Under the pieces are notes generated by a model. The model was not told where the DNA came from, did no database searches, and saw nothing but the letters and a program-made list of their open reading frames with translations. From the NCBI RefSeq assembly GCF_000340215.1, contig NW_006921537.1:4357646-4421645 (forward strand): a stretch of DNA of 64,000 nucleotides. Reading direction: 5' to 3'. Positions within the stretch are counted from its first letter, which is position 1. The number at the start of each line of letters is the position of its first letter. Positions 1 to 10,734 of the stretch are shown here, piece after piece. Position numbers and translations under genes: made by a program. The DNA is from Pseudocercospora fijiensis CIRAD86. Taxonomy: Eukaryota > Ascomycota > Dothideomycetes > Mycosphaerellales > Mycosphaerellaceae.

Positions 1-3000
1 TCTACAACTAGGGAGCCCTAAGGATATACATCTACATTAGCAAGGAGATAGATATAGAAACCTAGCAGGCTATACTATAGGAGGATAGGGACCTAATATT
101 AGTTCAAGTAGAAACATCCTAAGGTACACTCTAAGTCTACTGTATATACAACCTACTACTAGACTTAAGAAGCAGTACCTAACTAAAAACCCTAGAAAGA
201 CTACCTAGAGTTATCTAGGGGAATACCTACTAAATCCTGCTTAGGGATTTCAACCTCTACTACCCCCTCTAGGGCTTAGACTTTACCCTAGCTTACTACT
301 TCCTAGTAGGAAGACTAATTAATATATTAGAGAGGGAAAGAATAGAAATTGTTACCCTAAAGGGACTAATTACTTAGGAGGCAAGAGGAAGCAGTAGTAT
401 ACTAGACCTATACTTTGTATTATATTAGATTAGGAATAGGATTATAAGATACAGGATTAACTAGGAACTAGAAGAATTATTAGACTACTTCCCGGTGCAG
501 ATTAAGCTAAATATCTAAGCCAATTAGGAAAGGGAACTAGAGGAGAAGCTTAACTAGAAAGGTACCTAATAAGGCAGGATTAGGGAGGAACTAGAAAGGG
601 ACCTAAAACTAGAGGAACTCTTAATAAAGCACCTACTAAGGCTAGAGGACATTGATAAGGTAGTAGAAGAACTAATAGGAATCCTAAAACAGGTAGCTAG
701 AAAGTATACCCTAGCAAAGAAACATTTACTATACTAGTAACTATACTAGACTAGTAAGTATATAAGGAAGGTTAAAGCAGTAAGGAAGGCTAGGAGGTAG
801 TAGACATAAACCTATACCTAGGAAGCATAGGACAACTATAATAAAGCCTGCTAGGAAAAGAAGATCTAGATTAAGAAAGATAAGATATAAGAATAGAGAT
901 CTATAATAGGAATAATTATAAAGAAACTAGAGGAGATATAGAGGATAGCTAAATAGGCAAGGAGACCTAAATAGAATAAGGATATACTACTACAATTCCC
1001 GGACATTATAGACTAATAAGGACAAATATAGACTATAATAGAAGGGAAAGCAAGAGCCCTAGGCTAATACTTCTTCTATAGAAAAGTACAAGTAGACCTA
1101 TTAGATATAAAGGAGAAAGAATAAGAGACTCTACTACTAGGTATACTAAGAGACACCTAGGTCAAACCCGAAACTATTAAAAGGATCCTAAAGAAAATTC
1201 TAGGCAATAAGGCACTAGGAGAAGACAAGATCTATAACAAACTTCTAAAAGTATATAGGAAGGGGCTAGCCCTAGTACTAGCTAATATCTTTTTACAAAG
1301 CCTAGCACTAGGACACTACCTAAGACTATTTAGGAAGTCCCTAACAGTAGTGCTAAGGAAGCCCTAGAAGGAAGACTATATATAGCTTAAGGCCTATAGA
1401 CTAATAGCCCTACTTAATATAATAGGCAAGGTACTAGAAAAAATTGTCGCTAAAAGGCTAACAACCTTTACCGAGGAAAGGAACATCCTTCCTAAAGGCT
1501 AGATAGAAGGAAGAAAGAAGAGGTTAATACTAATAGCTATAGAACTAATTATAGAATAGATTAAGTATATCTAGTACTATAGTTAAAACTAGGTAGCAAC
1601 CCTCCTCTCCCTTAACATTTTAGGAGCCTTTAATAATGTCTCCTATAAAAGGCTCCTATATATACTTAAATAGAAAGCTATACTAAACTAGATAGTCCAA
1701 TTTATCTAGTCCTTCCTATAGGAAAGATTAACGTAGCTTATTCTAGGCAAATTCAAGTTAGACCTAATACTAACTAAAAAGGGAATCCCCTAAGGATTAA
1801 CACTCTCCCTAATCCTCTTCCTTATCTTTATAGTAGACCTACTCCTACTCCTAGAATTAAAAAATACATTAGTATTAGGGTTTATAGATAATACAAACAT
1901 CCTAGCCTAGTCTAAGACAATAGAAACCAACTACAAGATCCTAGAAGAGAAACACTAGGAGTATAAAAAATAGGCAAGGAGGTATAGAGTAAAGTTCGCC
2001 CTAAAAAAGTACTAGCTTATCTACTTTAGTAAGGCTAAATCAATCTACAATATAAAGCAATCAATTACTATCTAAGGCTTTAAGACCTAACTATTAGCAG
2101 AGCTTAGGGTACTAGGGATCTAGCTAGATCTAAAACTAAATTAGGGACTATAAGTAAAGAAGGCAAAGCAGAGGGCAGATACTAATATACAATCCATTAA
2201 TAGGCTTATAGCCTCTATATAGGGGGCTATATTCGAGAAAGCTAAAGTTATATATAAAGCAATTGTTAAGCTAGTAATACTATATAGAGTATAGATATAG
2301 ACAGCCTAGGAGAAAACACTAAAGAGGATTGAGCAACTAGTTAGTAGGTCCTAACCCTAAAGCCTAAAGAAAATCCTAGGAGTATATAAAACTATACTAA
2401 CAAGGGTAGTAGAAATAGAATTAGGGATCCTACTAGTTAAACAATACTTTAAGGGACTAAGACACTAATATATAGCAAAGACAATAGAATACCTAGCCTA
2501 ACAGACTATCTAAAAGGCACTAGATAAGATAAAAGCCTAGTATATTAGGACTAGGAGGCGAGATAGACTATAAATAACTCCCTAGAAAGTTAAAGACCTA
2601 GAGCAATATAGAGTCTTAATAAGAGAAATGCTAGAGAAAGAGCTTTAGGGACTAAATACAAGACTAAAGGAAGACAAGCCGAAGGGAGAGAAACAAAGCC
2701 TAGTAGAATTAATTGCTAGACACCTATAGGAGCAGGAATAGAACAAAACACAAGTTAGACTAGGAACCCTAAAGGCACTAATCAAATTTAGTTAATACAA
2801 CTACTAGCTCTATAAGGATCTAAACAGGGCCGAGGTAAGCCTAGCTATCTAAATTAGATCTAAACATATTAGACTCAGATCTTACCTGTTTAGAAGAAAC
2901 GTCTTAGGAATTAAAAGCAGAGCTTACTAATGTAGCTACTAATCTTAGAACCCTAAGCATATACTACTAGTCTGCCCTTAATAGTTAGAAGGCAGAAGTA

Positions 3001-3389
3001 ATTAGAGACTAAAAGCAATAGAAAGGGAATACGACAAGCTAATCTAGAGCAAAGAAGACCTAAAGAGGATAGTAAAGTGGATCATTAAATAGGGATTTGT
3101 ATAACAATTCGTACTAGCAAGGGAAACTAAGGAGTAGATAAGAAGGAGGGAAGAAGAGGGGGAAAGAAGGGCAGGGCAGTAGGCAAGGTAGTTAGAGGGT
3201 AACAACTATAACACTAGTGTACCTTAGAGGAAGGAAAACAAGGAAACGAGGAAGATTAACACTTATAAATAGGATAGGAGGGAGGTTTTTACTAACCAAG
3301 TTAGTTTCCTACCTAAAATAATATATAGAAACAGACCTACATAGGCCGAAAGGCACTACAACAGGCAAATGAAATATCTATCTATCTAT
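1..3389 (+). mobile_element. Tad1-like non-LTR retrotransposon (LINE), copy 1, 5' end outside window
   Basis: The element enters from the left edge and ends in a short ATCT repeat tail at about 3375-3389. From about 395 onward it aligns base for base with the LINE at 19797-22786, the differences being mainly CA/TA and TG/TA exchanges typical of RIP. It carries the C-terminal part of an AP-type endonuclease followed by reverse transcriptase. A 3' simple-repeat tail instead of LTRs, together with the endonuclease-RT order, places it among LINEs; Tad1 is the usual filamentous-fungal clade (family knowledge). The 5' end and upstream target duplication lie outside the window. Confidence 0.9.
170..3345 (+). 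pseudogene. LINE ORF2 (endonuclease C-terminus + reverse transcriptase), RIP-inactivated
   Basis: This would have encoded the LINE polyprotein that nicks the target and reverse transcribes the element RNA in the nucleus. Near 250 the frame reads GDFNLYYPL and near 395 SSILDLYFV, matching the GDFN and S-x-LDL motifs of LINE endonucleases. The RT section (about 1240-2290) reads RKP-KEDYIQLKAYRLIALL, then LNILGAFNNVSYKRLL, KKGIPQGLTLS and FIDNTNILAQS. The last is the FxDDxNIL catalytic block with its second Asp changed to Asn. A Cys/His-rich segment follows near 2920. There are dozens of TAG/TAA codons at Gln/Trp positions, so no product is possible. Both ends are approximate. Confidence 0.85.
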
Positions 3390-4350
3390 ATACAATAAAC
3401 TATAAAGTAATATATATCTACAAGAATTAAAGGCCTTCGACTAATTACAATACGAGCGCGTCTTCCCTACTATAACAGGTAGACGTACGAGGTATTGTAG
3501 CACTACCTCCGTTCTAAGTAATGTCGTATCGAGTTCTTTGCGTCTACTCTTAAAAGACCTAGCAATGTCCGCTTCCGAGGGTTGTCCGTTCCGAGGGTTG
3601 TTCTTATTATTACGAGGGCTATTATTTACTATCGTAGTTTCACTAGCCTAATTAGTTAGGTTTGGCAGCCTTTAAGTGTTAACTAATTATCTCTTTTTAA
3701 AAAACTCAGTTCTTCTAGTTTCTATAGGTGAAGGCTATTATAAGTATAGTAGTAGAGGTTCGCCTCGCTTAAAGGGTTAGATAGATCGAGGAGTAACCTA
3801 TTGTCCGCAAGATCGACCCCGGCTAGCTTAGCTCTATAGTTTTTGCCCTTAGTTAGTCTATTAGTCGCTTAATCTTTTGACTTAGTTAAAGTTTTAACTT
3901 AGCCTTAAAGTTTTAATTAAACCTTTGACAGGCTTAAAGCTTTTGATTAAAGTTTTAATTAAAGGTGCCTTAGGCTCGTAGTGCAGGTAAGGTTGTGTCT
4001 ATAGGCGTAGCGACAACAGTAAGTAATATTAACAATAGCAGCGCTAGTCGTCTTAGCGCTAACTTTACCTTCTTCTAATTTCCTTCTTTAACTAACAACA
4101 ACTCGGCAACACCGTTACTAACATAGCCGCGCCGGCCGCGCCGTTACAAGCGCGACGCCGTCCTCGCCGATCGCCTAGGCCTCGAGGCCTCGATAGAATA
4201 AAGGAACAAAAGGGGGACCTGCAGGGCGCGTTAGTAAAGAGGTAGAGTCCTTAAAAGAGTATACGATTAATTAATTAACGCGTCGTAGCGCGCCTAATAT
4301 AGTCTTATTGTCCTTTGTTACTAATAATTGCTTGTCTCTAATTAGTTAGC
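3390..4350. other. Intergenic remnant, possibly LTR of the adjacent chromovirus
   Basis: No supportable reading frame. It lies between the LINE tail and the polypurine-type junction of the minus-strand chromovirus, where a 3' LTR would be expected. I could not match it to the element's 5' end near 9880-10145, so the LTR assignment is unproven. It holds a short tandem duplication of TTCCGAGGGTTGT (about 3572-3602), repeats built on TTAAAGTTTTAATTAAA (about 3880-3965), and an unusually GC-rich patch near 4125-4200. CA/TG dinucleotides survive better here than in the neighbouring pol region. Confidence 0.4.
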
Positions 4351-4366
4351 TAATAGCACCCCGGGG
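4345..4366 (-). other. Polypurine-tract-like junction CCCCCGGGG / TGCTATTAG
   Basis: On the minus strand the sequence reads CTACCCCCGGGG followed by TGCTATTAGC, downstream of the chromodomain. A G-rich tract directly before a TG dinucleotide is where plus-strand priming and the 3' LTR start in Ty3/gypsy elements (family knowledge). Similar G-rich junctions occur on the plus strand near 27856 and 28312. Confidence 0.45.
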
Positions 4367-4409
4367 GTAGCATTAATCCTAGGCCCTAATAGCGACATTA
4401 TAGCCTCTT

Positions 4410-7400
4410 AACCTTCTTCTTGTCCTTTATACTAGTCTAATACTCGTCTAACAACTCAGTTATATCCTTAAAAGAGTCTTTAGCCTCCTACGAGTCCTAT
4501 TTAGGTAAGTAGCCTTGCTATCTTAGGAGGTACTCCTTCTTGCCTTGTCTAGTCCGATGCTTTAGTATGCGCTCTATAGACTACAGTTCTTCACTATTAG
4601 CCAAGACTTCTTCTAACTTAGTAGGCGCTCTATCGCCTTCGCGCTAGTAGTATAGTTTAAGGAGGGATATATAGAAGGTGTTATAGATAGTGTAATAGGG
4701 TAGAAGCTATAACTAATAGGCCTATACGGAAGAGCCCTTAACTTCTCGAATACGGAATAGGCTAATATATCTCGGTGCAAGCTTAGGTCTTATTTTGCTA
4801 TTAGGTAATAGGTGTTTACGGATACGGAGGTTCTTAGTGCTTAGTATAACTATATCGCCTTGTTTGAAGGTTATTAGTGTATAGCGCTTATCGTAGTAGG
4901 CCTTTTAGTACTCTTAAGCCCTTATTAGCTTCTTAGCTATCTTAGCATAGATTTCTCGTATCTTCTAGACACGTTCTATTGCCGCTAGTGTTTCCGGTAC
5001 TTAACGCGCTTCCCTTTCCTTACGCTCGGCCTCGAGCGATAGTAGGTCTTGTAGTATAGCAGCGTTCTAGCCTATTATAGCTATATATAGTAATACCTTA
5101 GTCGATAAGTGGACACTATTATTATATACGAATTCAGCTAGTTGCAGGAGGTTAACCTAGTCGTTAGGGTTCTCGTTAATGTAACTGCGTAGGTACTGCT
5201 ATAGGGTGGCATTCTGCCTCTCTGTTTGACCGTTAGTCTATAGATAGAAGGCTATTAATAGCCGATGCTTTAGTCTCAGCTGCAAGCAAATCTCGCTCTA
5301 ATAGTAAGATGTTAGTATCGATCTACGATCGGACACGATCCCCTTAGGGGTTCCCTAATAGGTATAGAAGATATTAGTCTATAGCGCCTCTGCTATATTA
5401 ATAGCAGTCTAATCCTTGCGCGCCGGGATATATCGAGCGCCTTTAGTAAATCGATCTACTATAACAAGGATAGCATTATATATATCCTTGCTACCCCTAC
5501 GCTTAGCAGGAGGAAGGCCTATAATAAAGTCTATTATAAGCTTAGCAAATAGCTTCCTAGGAATAGGAAGTGAAGACAACTCGCTAAATAGTAAGTGCTT
5601 TAGTGCTTTAACTCGCTAGTATACTACACAGGTCTGCATATACTCCTTTATATGCCGCTTACTATTTAGCTAGTAGTATGTACGCGATAGTAACTCGTAC
5701 GACCTCTCTATACTATAGTAACTAGCGAGCTTACTATTATAGTGCCTCTTTAAAAGTTCTTATCTAATCGATTGTTTAGCGGGGACATAATACCTGCCCT
5801 TGAACTTTAGGTAACCTTTATCGTCGATCGACTAATTGTTGTTACTCTTGCTAGATCGAGTCGCCCGCCTACTTACAAGCTTATTAATGCGCTCGATAGC
5901 AAAGGCGTCCCTCTGCTAAGCACGCAACAGCTTATCTATAAACGATTAACTATCCCTATTTGCAAGGTTATTTAATAGCACCCGTACTATCGAACGAGGT
6001 ACGCATTGTATATATCTAATAGTACTAGTAGCTAGAACTACTACAACCTCTTCTATAGTACTGTCGCTATAGATAGCAATATCTTTAATCGAGTTATTAT
6101 AGCTCGAGCGATCTACGTCCTTCTTAACGTACACTAGAAGAACGACAACTCCGCTATAGTATTTGTTGCCGCCGCGGGGTCCGGAAGTCCGCTTATCCTA
6201 CGCTTGCTTATTAACAATACAGGCTATAGCAATCTTATACTACAGGGTTAGAAACAAAGAATTAATATATTAGGTCTCGCTATCGTAATTAGGTCGCCTC
6301 GATAGGCTATTAGCAGGGTTGCTTACGCCTAGCCGATATAATATATTAAAATCAAACCCGGCGAGGTAGACGGCCTATCTAGCCTGTCGACCTATAACCC
6401 TAGTAACTTTGGTAATGCTACGGAGGTTGTTATAGTCTGTATAGACCTAAATGGTGTGCTATGCACTATCGAGATAGTGCCTCTAATGCTTAAAGGCCTC
6501 GACAATAGCTAAGAGCTCTTGCTCGTAGGTCTCGTAGCGACGCTCTATATCGATTATCTTTCGTAAAAAGAAGGCAATCGGGTGCTAATAGGTGTTATTA
6601 GCCTGTTGTAACATAATAGCTAATACAGCGAACTGTAAAGCGTTAGTCTTAATCCGGATCTGCTTGCTTAGCACGAAATAGTATAACAAGGGGACTTTAG
6701 TAAACCGCTTCTTTAGACCGTCAAAAGCGGCTTGTGTTTTGTTAGTCTACCTAAACTCTCTAGAAGGGTTTGCCTTAGTCTTAGTAAGCTTAGTTAATAG
6801 CATTATATACCTCGAATAGCCTTTAATAAAACGGCGGTAGAAATTAGCGAAGCCGAGGAACGATTAAAGCTCCTTAATAGACGTAGGAACAGGCTATTTA
6901 GTAATTGTTTTAATCCAATTAGGATTAGCCTTAACACCCTCGGTTGAAATGAGGAAGCTAAGGAATAACACCTCTTTAGTAGCAAAGGTGCATTTAGAAG
7001 GTTTGCAATATAGTCTATAGGCTCGTAGGCGGTCGAGGACCTTACGCACTACGGCCTAGTGTTCTGCAATATTAGGTAAATGTGTGTAAACTAGGATGTT
7101 ATCTAGGTAAACTATATAGAGATAGTCTAATAGGCCCGAAAGGGCCCGATTAATATAGGACTAGAATATAGTAGGGGCATTAGCTAGCCCGAATAGTATA
7201 ACTAAGTACTCGAAATAGCTATAGCGAGTACGGAAGGCTGTCTTCTATTCATCGCCCTTGCGAATACGGATGCGGTAATAGGCGTCCTTAATGTCTAATA
7301 TAGTATAGTAGTAGGTACTAGAAAGGCGGTCGAGGGTCTTATTAATAAGCGGGAGTAGATAGCGGTCTTTAATAGTAACAGCGTTAAGCCCTCTATAATT

Positions 7401-8260
7401 AATATATAAACGCAGGCCGCTATCCTTCTTTAGTACGAACAGGATAGGTGCACTAGCAGGGCTGTTGCTATATCGAATTCGACTATTAGCTAGGTTTTCC
7501 TCTAGGTACTTACGTAGTATAGCAAGCTCTCGTTTACTAAGGTTGTAGAGGGGGCCAAAAGGAACCTCCTTGCCTTCTATAATATCAATCTTATAACCCG
7601 TCTCTTTAAATATAGGCAATGTCGATGCTAAGTAGTATTTAAACATATTAATATAGGTCTCTCGAATAGGTTCTAGTATACGCTTAAGTTGTTTAGGATC
7701 TATGCTATTAGGGGGCACTAGTTCATCGTTATTACTACCGAGCAGGTCGGCAGTTAGATTAGCTAAGGCGGGGGTTAGGTTGCTAATAAACAGGACCCTA
7801 ATATTATTAGGACATTCGCTAATATCGATGTGCTTAATATCCTCTTTTCTAGCGATTCCAAATCGCTATTGTTAACTGCCTAAGTCTATAACTACAGTAT
7901 AGTACTTAAGAATAGGGTTGCTAATAACAATGTCGGATAGGAGGCTGTCTATATCTACCGCGTAAGTAGTAAAGTTCAGTAGGCGTTCATTTCCGAGGTC
8001 GTCTTTTAGAACTAGAGGAATATAGTAGGCCCTATAGGTTAAGTGCCGAGCGTTATTAAACCAAGCAAGGGTTAGCATATCAGTTCTAGGCAATTGTCGG
8101 AGGTCTAATTGCTTAGCTAAGCGATAGTTAATAAGGGCGCTAACTGAATTTCTAGGGTCTAGTATAACCTTTGCCTTATAGTTAGTGTCGCGCCTAGATA
8201 TAAGATAGGTACGTATAATAGCTAGCACAATGTCGATAGTCTTACGCCGTACAAGGCTAA
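4410..8260 (-). pseudogene. Chromovirus A pol: protease-RT-RNase H-integrase-chromodomain
   Basis: Domains in order along the minus strand are as follows. Protease at about 8228-7872 reads KVILDPRNSVSALINYRLA, where the D-S/T-G triad is damaged to DPRN. RT at about 7718-7100 reads [20 protein letters not shown] and YLDNILVY, the YxDD box with the second Asp as Asn. RNase H at about 6690-6390 reads YETYEQELLAIVEAFKH. The integrase core at about 5510-5080 keeps IVSDRRSILTS and GQTERQNATLQQYLR, so the second Asp and the Glu of DDE survive. The chromodomain near 4610-4490 reads SIERILKHRTRQGKKEYLLR. Many TAG/TAA at Gln/Trp positions disable it. It would have replicated the element RNA and inserted the cDNA, the chromodomain steering it to chromatin. 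Confidence 0.88.
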
Positions 8261-8299
8261 CAGTTAGTGCGGCGCTTACTCTTTTTTCGAAGGTTAGCC

Positions 8300-9800
8300 T
8301 ATAGGGGTAGCGTTGGCGGCTAAGAGGTGCTTCTTATACTTAGCGGAGGCACGGTTAATCCGCCCCTAATCCCTAGGTTTGTCGCATTAGCCTAGGAGAT
8401 AGCTAGTACTATTATAGTTAAAGCACTTCAATCCGGTTAGTAGGTTGCCGTAGCTATTATTGCTATTGTTAGCCGAGCGGTTAGCATTATAGGGATACGA
8501 GCCCCTTCTACGGCCCCTATCGCGGCCTCCTCTATATAGCCGCCGGCTACGGCCTCTTCTACGGTCGCTATTACTGTTCCTATTATTAGTATTGTTGTTA
8601 TAGTAGGAACCTTGGTTTCCTCCGCGGCTACGGTTACTACGGTTAGCACTAGCTAGTCGGATCCTCGATTCTAGTCGTTATTAGAGCTAGACAGCTCGTT
8701 CGGCTGTTTCCACTTCGACTATAAATTGAATGCGTATTAGGTTAGCTTGTTCGAACACACGGCGACGGTCTAATTCGAGAATAAGCTCCTACCTAAGCTT
8801 AGGGCGTATTTCCGAGATCTATATAGAATTAGTCTTAGGCGGAAGGTCGTCTTTAAGGGTTTTTAAATAGGCCTTAAATAAGCGAGCCGATTAATGAGTC
8901 TTCTATTTAGCTCGAAGATACAGGTCCTAAGCATATTGTTGCCTTAGTATAGGGTTTCTAAGGGTGTCTAGCATAATAGTTTTGTAGGTTTGCTACTAAA
9001 CGGCGGTCTAATCATCGAGGGAATCAAAATAGTTATCCTAGGTACGTTTTAGGTCGCTATCGATATACTACATAGCGTAGACAACTAATAAATAGTCGTC
9101 TAGAAGAGCCCTCGGTATATTTCGTTAGTTAAGCTTACAATCGCGTATGTGATTATTATATTGCTTGCGACTAGAGCCGTTAAATACGGTACAGTCCTTA
9201 AGCTTAGCATCCTTCTTTTAGATAGGTAGTAAAGAAGGTCCTGCTATAGGTTTAGTAGTAGTCGTTAGGGCTCCTTAAAGGCGACGGAGCTCGAGGAGGT
9301 TATCCTTTAGCTGCTATTCTTAATATAGGGTAGTAAGCCTATTTTAAGTAGCTTCTTGAAGTCTCCCTAATAGTTGAGGGCTAAAGGCTAGTTAGCTATA
9401 TCGACGGTTAACAATGTTGTTAAGAATATCGTTAATAGGCAACTCTTAGTCGTTACCTAGAATTACAGGTTCTTCGGCAGGCCTAGTAGTAGGCTCTTTA
9501 GCAGGTACTTTAGCAGGTACCTTAGTAGGCACTTTAGTAGGTACTATGCTACTAGCGTTATCGTTGCTAGCGCTGCTAGCGGCAGCACGGTTGTTGTTGC
9601 TTCGTAATAAGCCGGCTATTGTAATAGGGGGTAACAATAATAATGTATTGTTAGCCCCTAAGGTGCGGATATAGCGGAATTAGTAGATATTAGTCTAGTA
9701 CGATTAACTCAGTACAACAGGCCGTGCAGAAGGCCTTGCTTGATAATTAGTACGGTTGTTTCGATAGAATAGTACGTATAGGTCCCGTTCTTCGGGCGCA
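8300..9800 (-). pseudogene. Chromovirus A gag (capsid-nucleocapsid)
   Basis: On the minus strand about 9170-8650 gives a Gag-type helical sequence with segments such as LLDDYLLVVYAM-YIDSDLK and ISEIRPKLR-ELILELDRR. It aligns with the gag of copy B at about 33840-34200 (VVYAI-YIDSNPNRT; EIRPKFR-ELTLKLDRR). A nucleocapsid knuckle follows at 8425-8384, reading C-F-N-Y-N-S-T-S-Y-L-L-G-stop-C, the C-x2-C-x4-H-x4-C pattern with the second Cys and the His changed to Tyr by RIP. Gag would form the virus-like particle. The start codon could not be located. Confidence 0.75.
8384..8425 (-). other. RIP-damaged CCHC zinc knuckle of gag A
   Basis: Fourteen codons preserve the spacing of a retroviral-type zinc knuckle. 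Cys2 (TGT to TAT) and His (CAC to TAC) are both converted to Tyr, as CpA/TpG deamination predicts. The equivalent knuckle in copy B (34507-34548) keeps its second Cys. Confidence 0.75.
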
Positions 9801-9879
9801 ATATAGTTAGATTAGTCTTGTTCGTAGCTATACCGCTAAAAGCTTGAAATAAGGACTATCTAGCTGCTGCCCTCAAAGG

Positions 9880-10145
9880 GTGGATCGAATACTATATAAG
9901 AAGGGTGTGTTGGCAGGTAGATAGGGTAGTAGTAGGTACAAGTAGTATTCGATAGAGATCTAAGAGGAGAGGGAGGAAGGCAGGCAAGTTGGCCTATTGC
10001 TAAGCGCTAAGCCCTACCTAAGGCACTAAGACCCTAGCTTCACTTAGCCTAGTTACATGCTAATCACGTATAGCCTCTTTAGCCCTAACACTAAGGCTAG
10101 AATTGCTAGCGACCAGAGGCACAGGCAAGGACTTCGTATTAGGCT
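9880..10145 (-). repeat. LTR/leader segment of chromovirus A
   Basis: On the minus strand this reads GCTAGGGTCT, TGCCTTAGGTAGGGCTTAG and a CT-rich stretch. It aligns with 33150-33330 of copy B, including the shared block TGCCTTAGGTAGGGCTTAGC. It precedes gag in both copies, so it is the R-U5/leader part of the element. It keeps more CA/TG than the coding part. The exact LTR borders are not resolved. Confidence 0.55.
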
Positions 10146-10734
10146 ATAGCTAGTTTAGAAAGCTCTTTAGTACGATAATTATAACGACTATTTAGAATAT
10201 GCTCTACGCTCGTTAGCTAACGTAGCTCTTTACTAAAATTACCGGAGGCCTCCTTTAGTATTAGGCGCTCCAAATTTATACAGGAACTAAGTCTAAAGCG
10301 AAGCTAATAGTAGAGACTGCTACTCTAACTAAGACTCCGACTGCCGCTAGTTAGATTAACGCTAGTTATTAAGCTATTATCGTATGCCTATATCCCCGAC
10401 GAGGTACGTACTCTAGTCTACCGCTACTAGTACTTCGCCGCTAGGCACGCACTCTAGTCTACCGCTACTACTTCGCCGCTAACCGCCTAGTCTACGGAGC
10501 TATTAGCTATTAAGCTATTATCGTACGCCTAGCTAGCTACTAAGCTATTATCGTACGCCTAGTACTAGAAGATAAAGTACTAGAAGATAAAGCTATAGTA
10601 GTACTAGAAGCTAATAGCCTATATTAACTAGTATAGCAAGGAACGGTAGCTAAGCGATAGATATAGTAGGTTAGATTTCTATATACTAAATGTGTTACCC
10701 TCTTAGTTAAGCTCGTTAAGATAGGTAGTCGGTA
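10146..10734. other. Gene-free RIP-degenerate spacer with local tandem repeats
   Basis: No reading frame stands out. It contains tandem copies of GGCGTACGATAATAGCTTA-like sequence (seen on the plus strand as AAGCTATTATCGTACGCCTA at about 10532-10561 and its relatives near 10375 and 10512). It also has a duplicated segment around AGTCTACCGCTACTA near 10417 and 10454. Probably flank between the chromovirus and the gene to its right. Confidence 0.4.

Larger units (their letters stand above)
4352..10145 (-). mobile_element. Ty3/gypsy chromovirus A, minus strand, RIP-degenerate
   Basis: Reading the minus strand from high to low coordinates gives an LTR/leader-like segment (9880-10145), gag with a CCHC knuckle, retropepsin, RT, RNase H, integrase and a chromodomain, then a G-rich polypurine-like tract. 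This is the standard Ty3/gypsy chromovirus order. A related copy (B) lies on the plus strand at 33120-35395; its leader, gag and protease align with this one. The outer limits are uncertain because I could not pair the two LTRs. All frames carry RIP-type stops. Confidence 0.85.

Noticed and set aside
5416..5619. 67-codon plus-strand open frame
   Set aside because: Antisense to the integrase core of chromovirus A.
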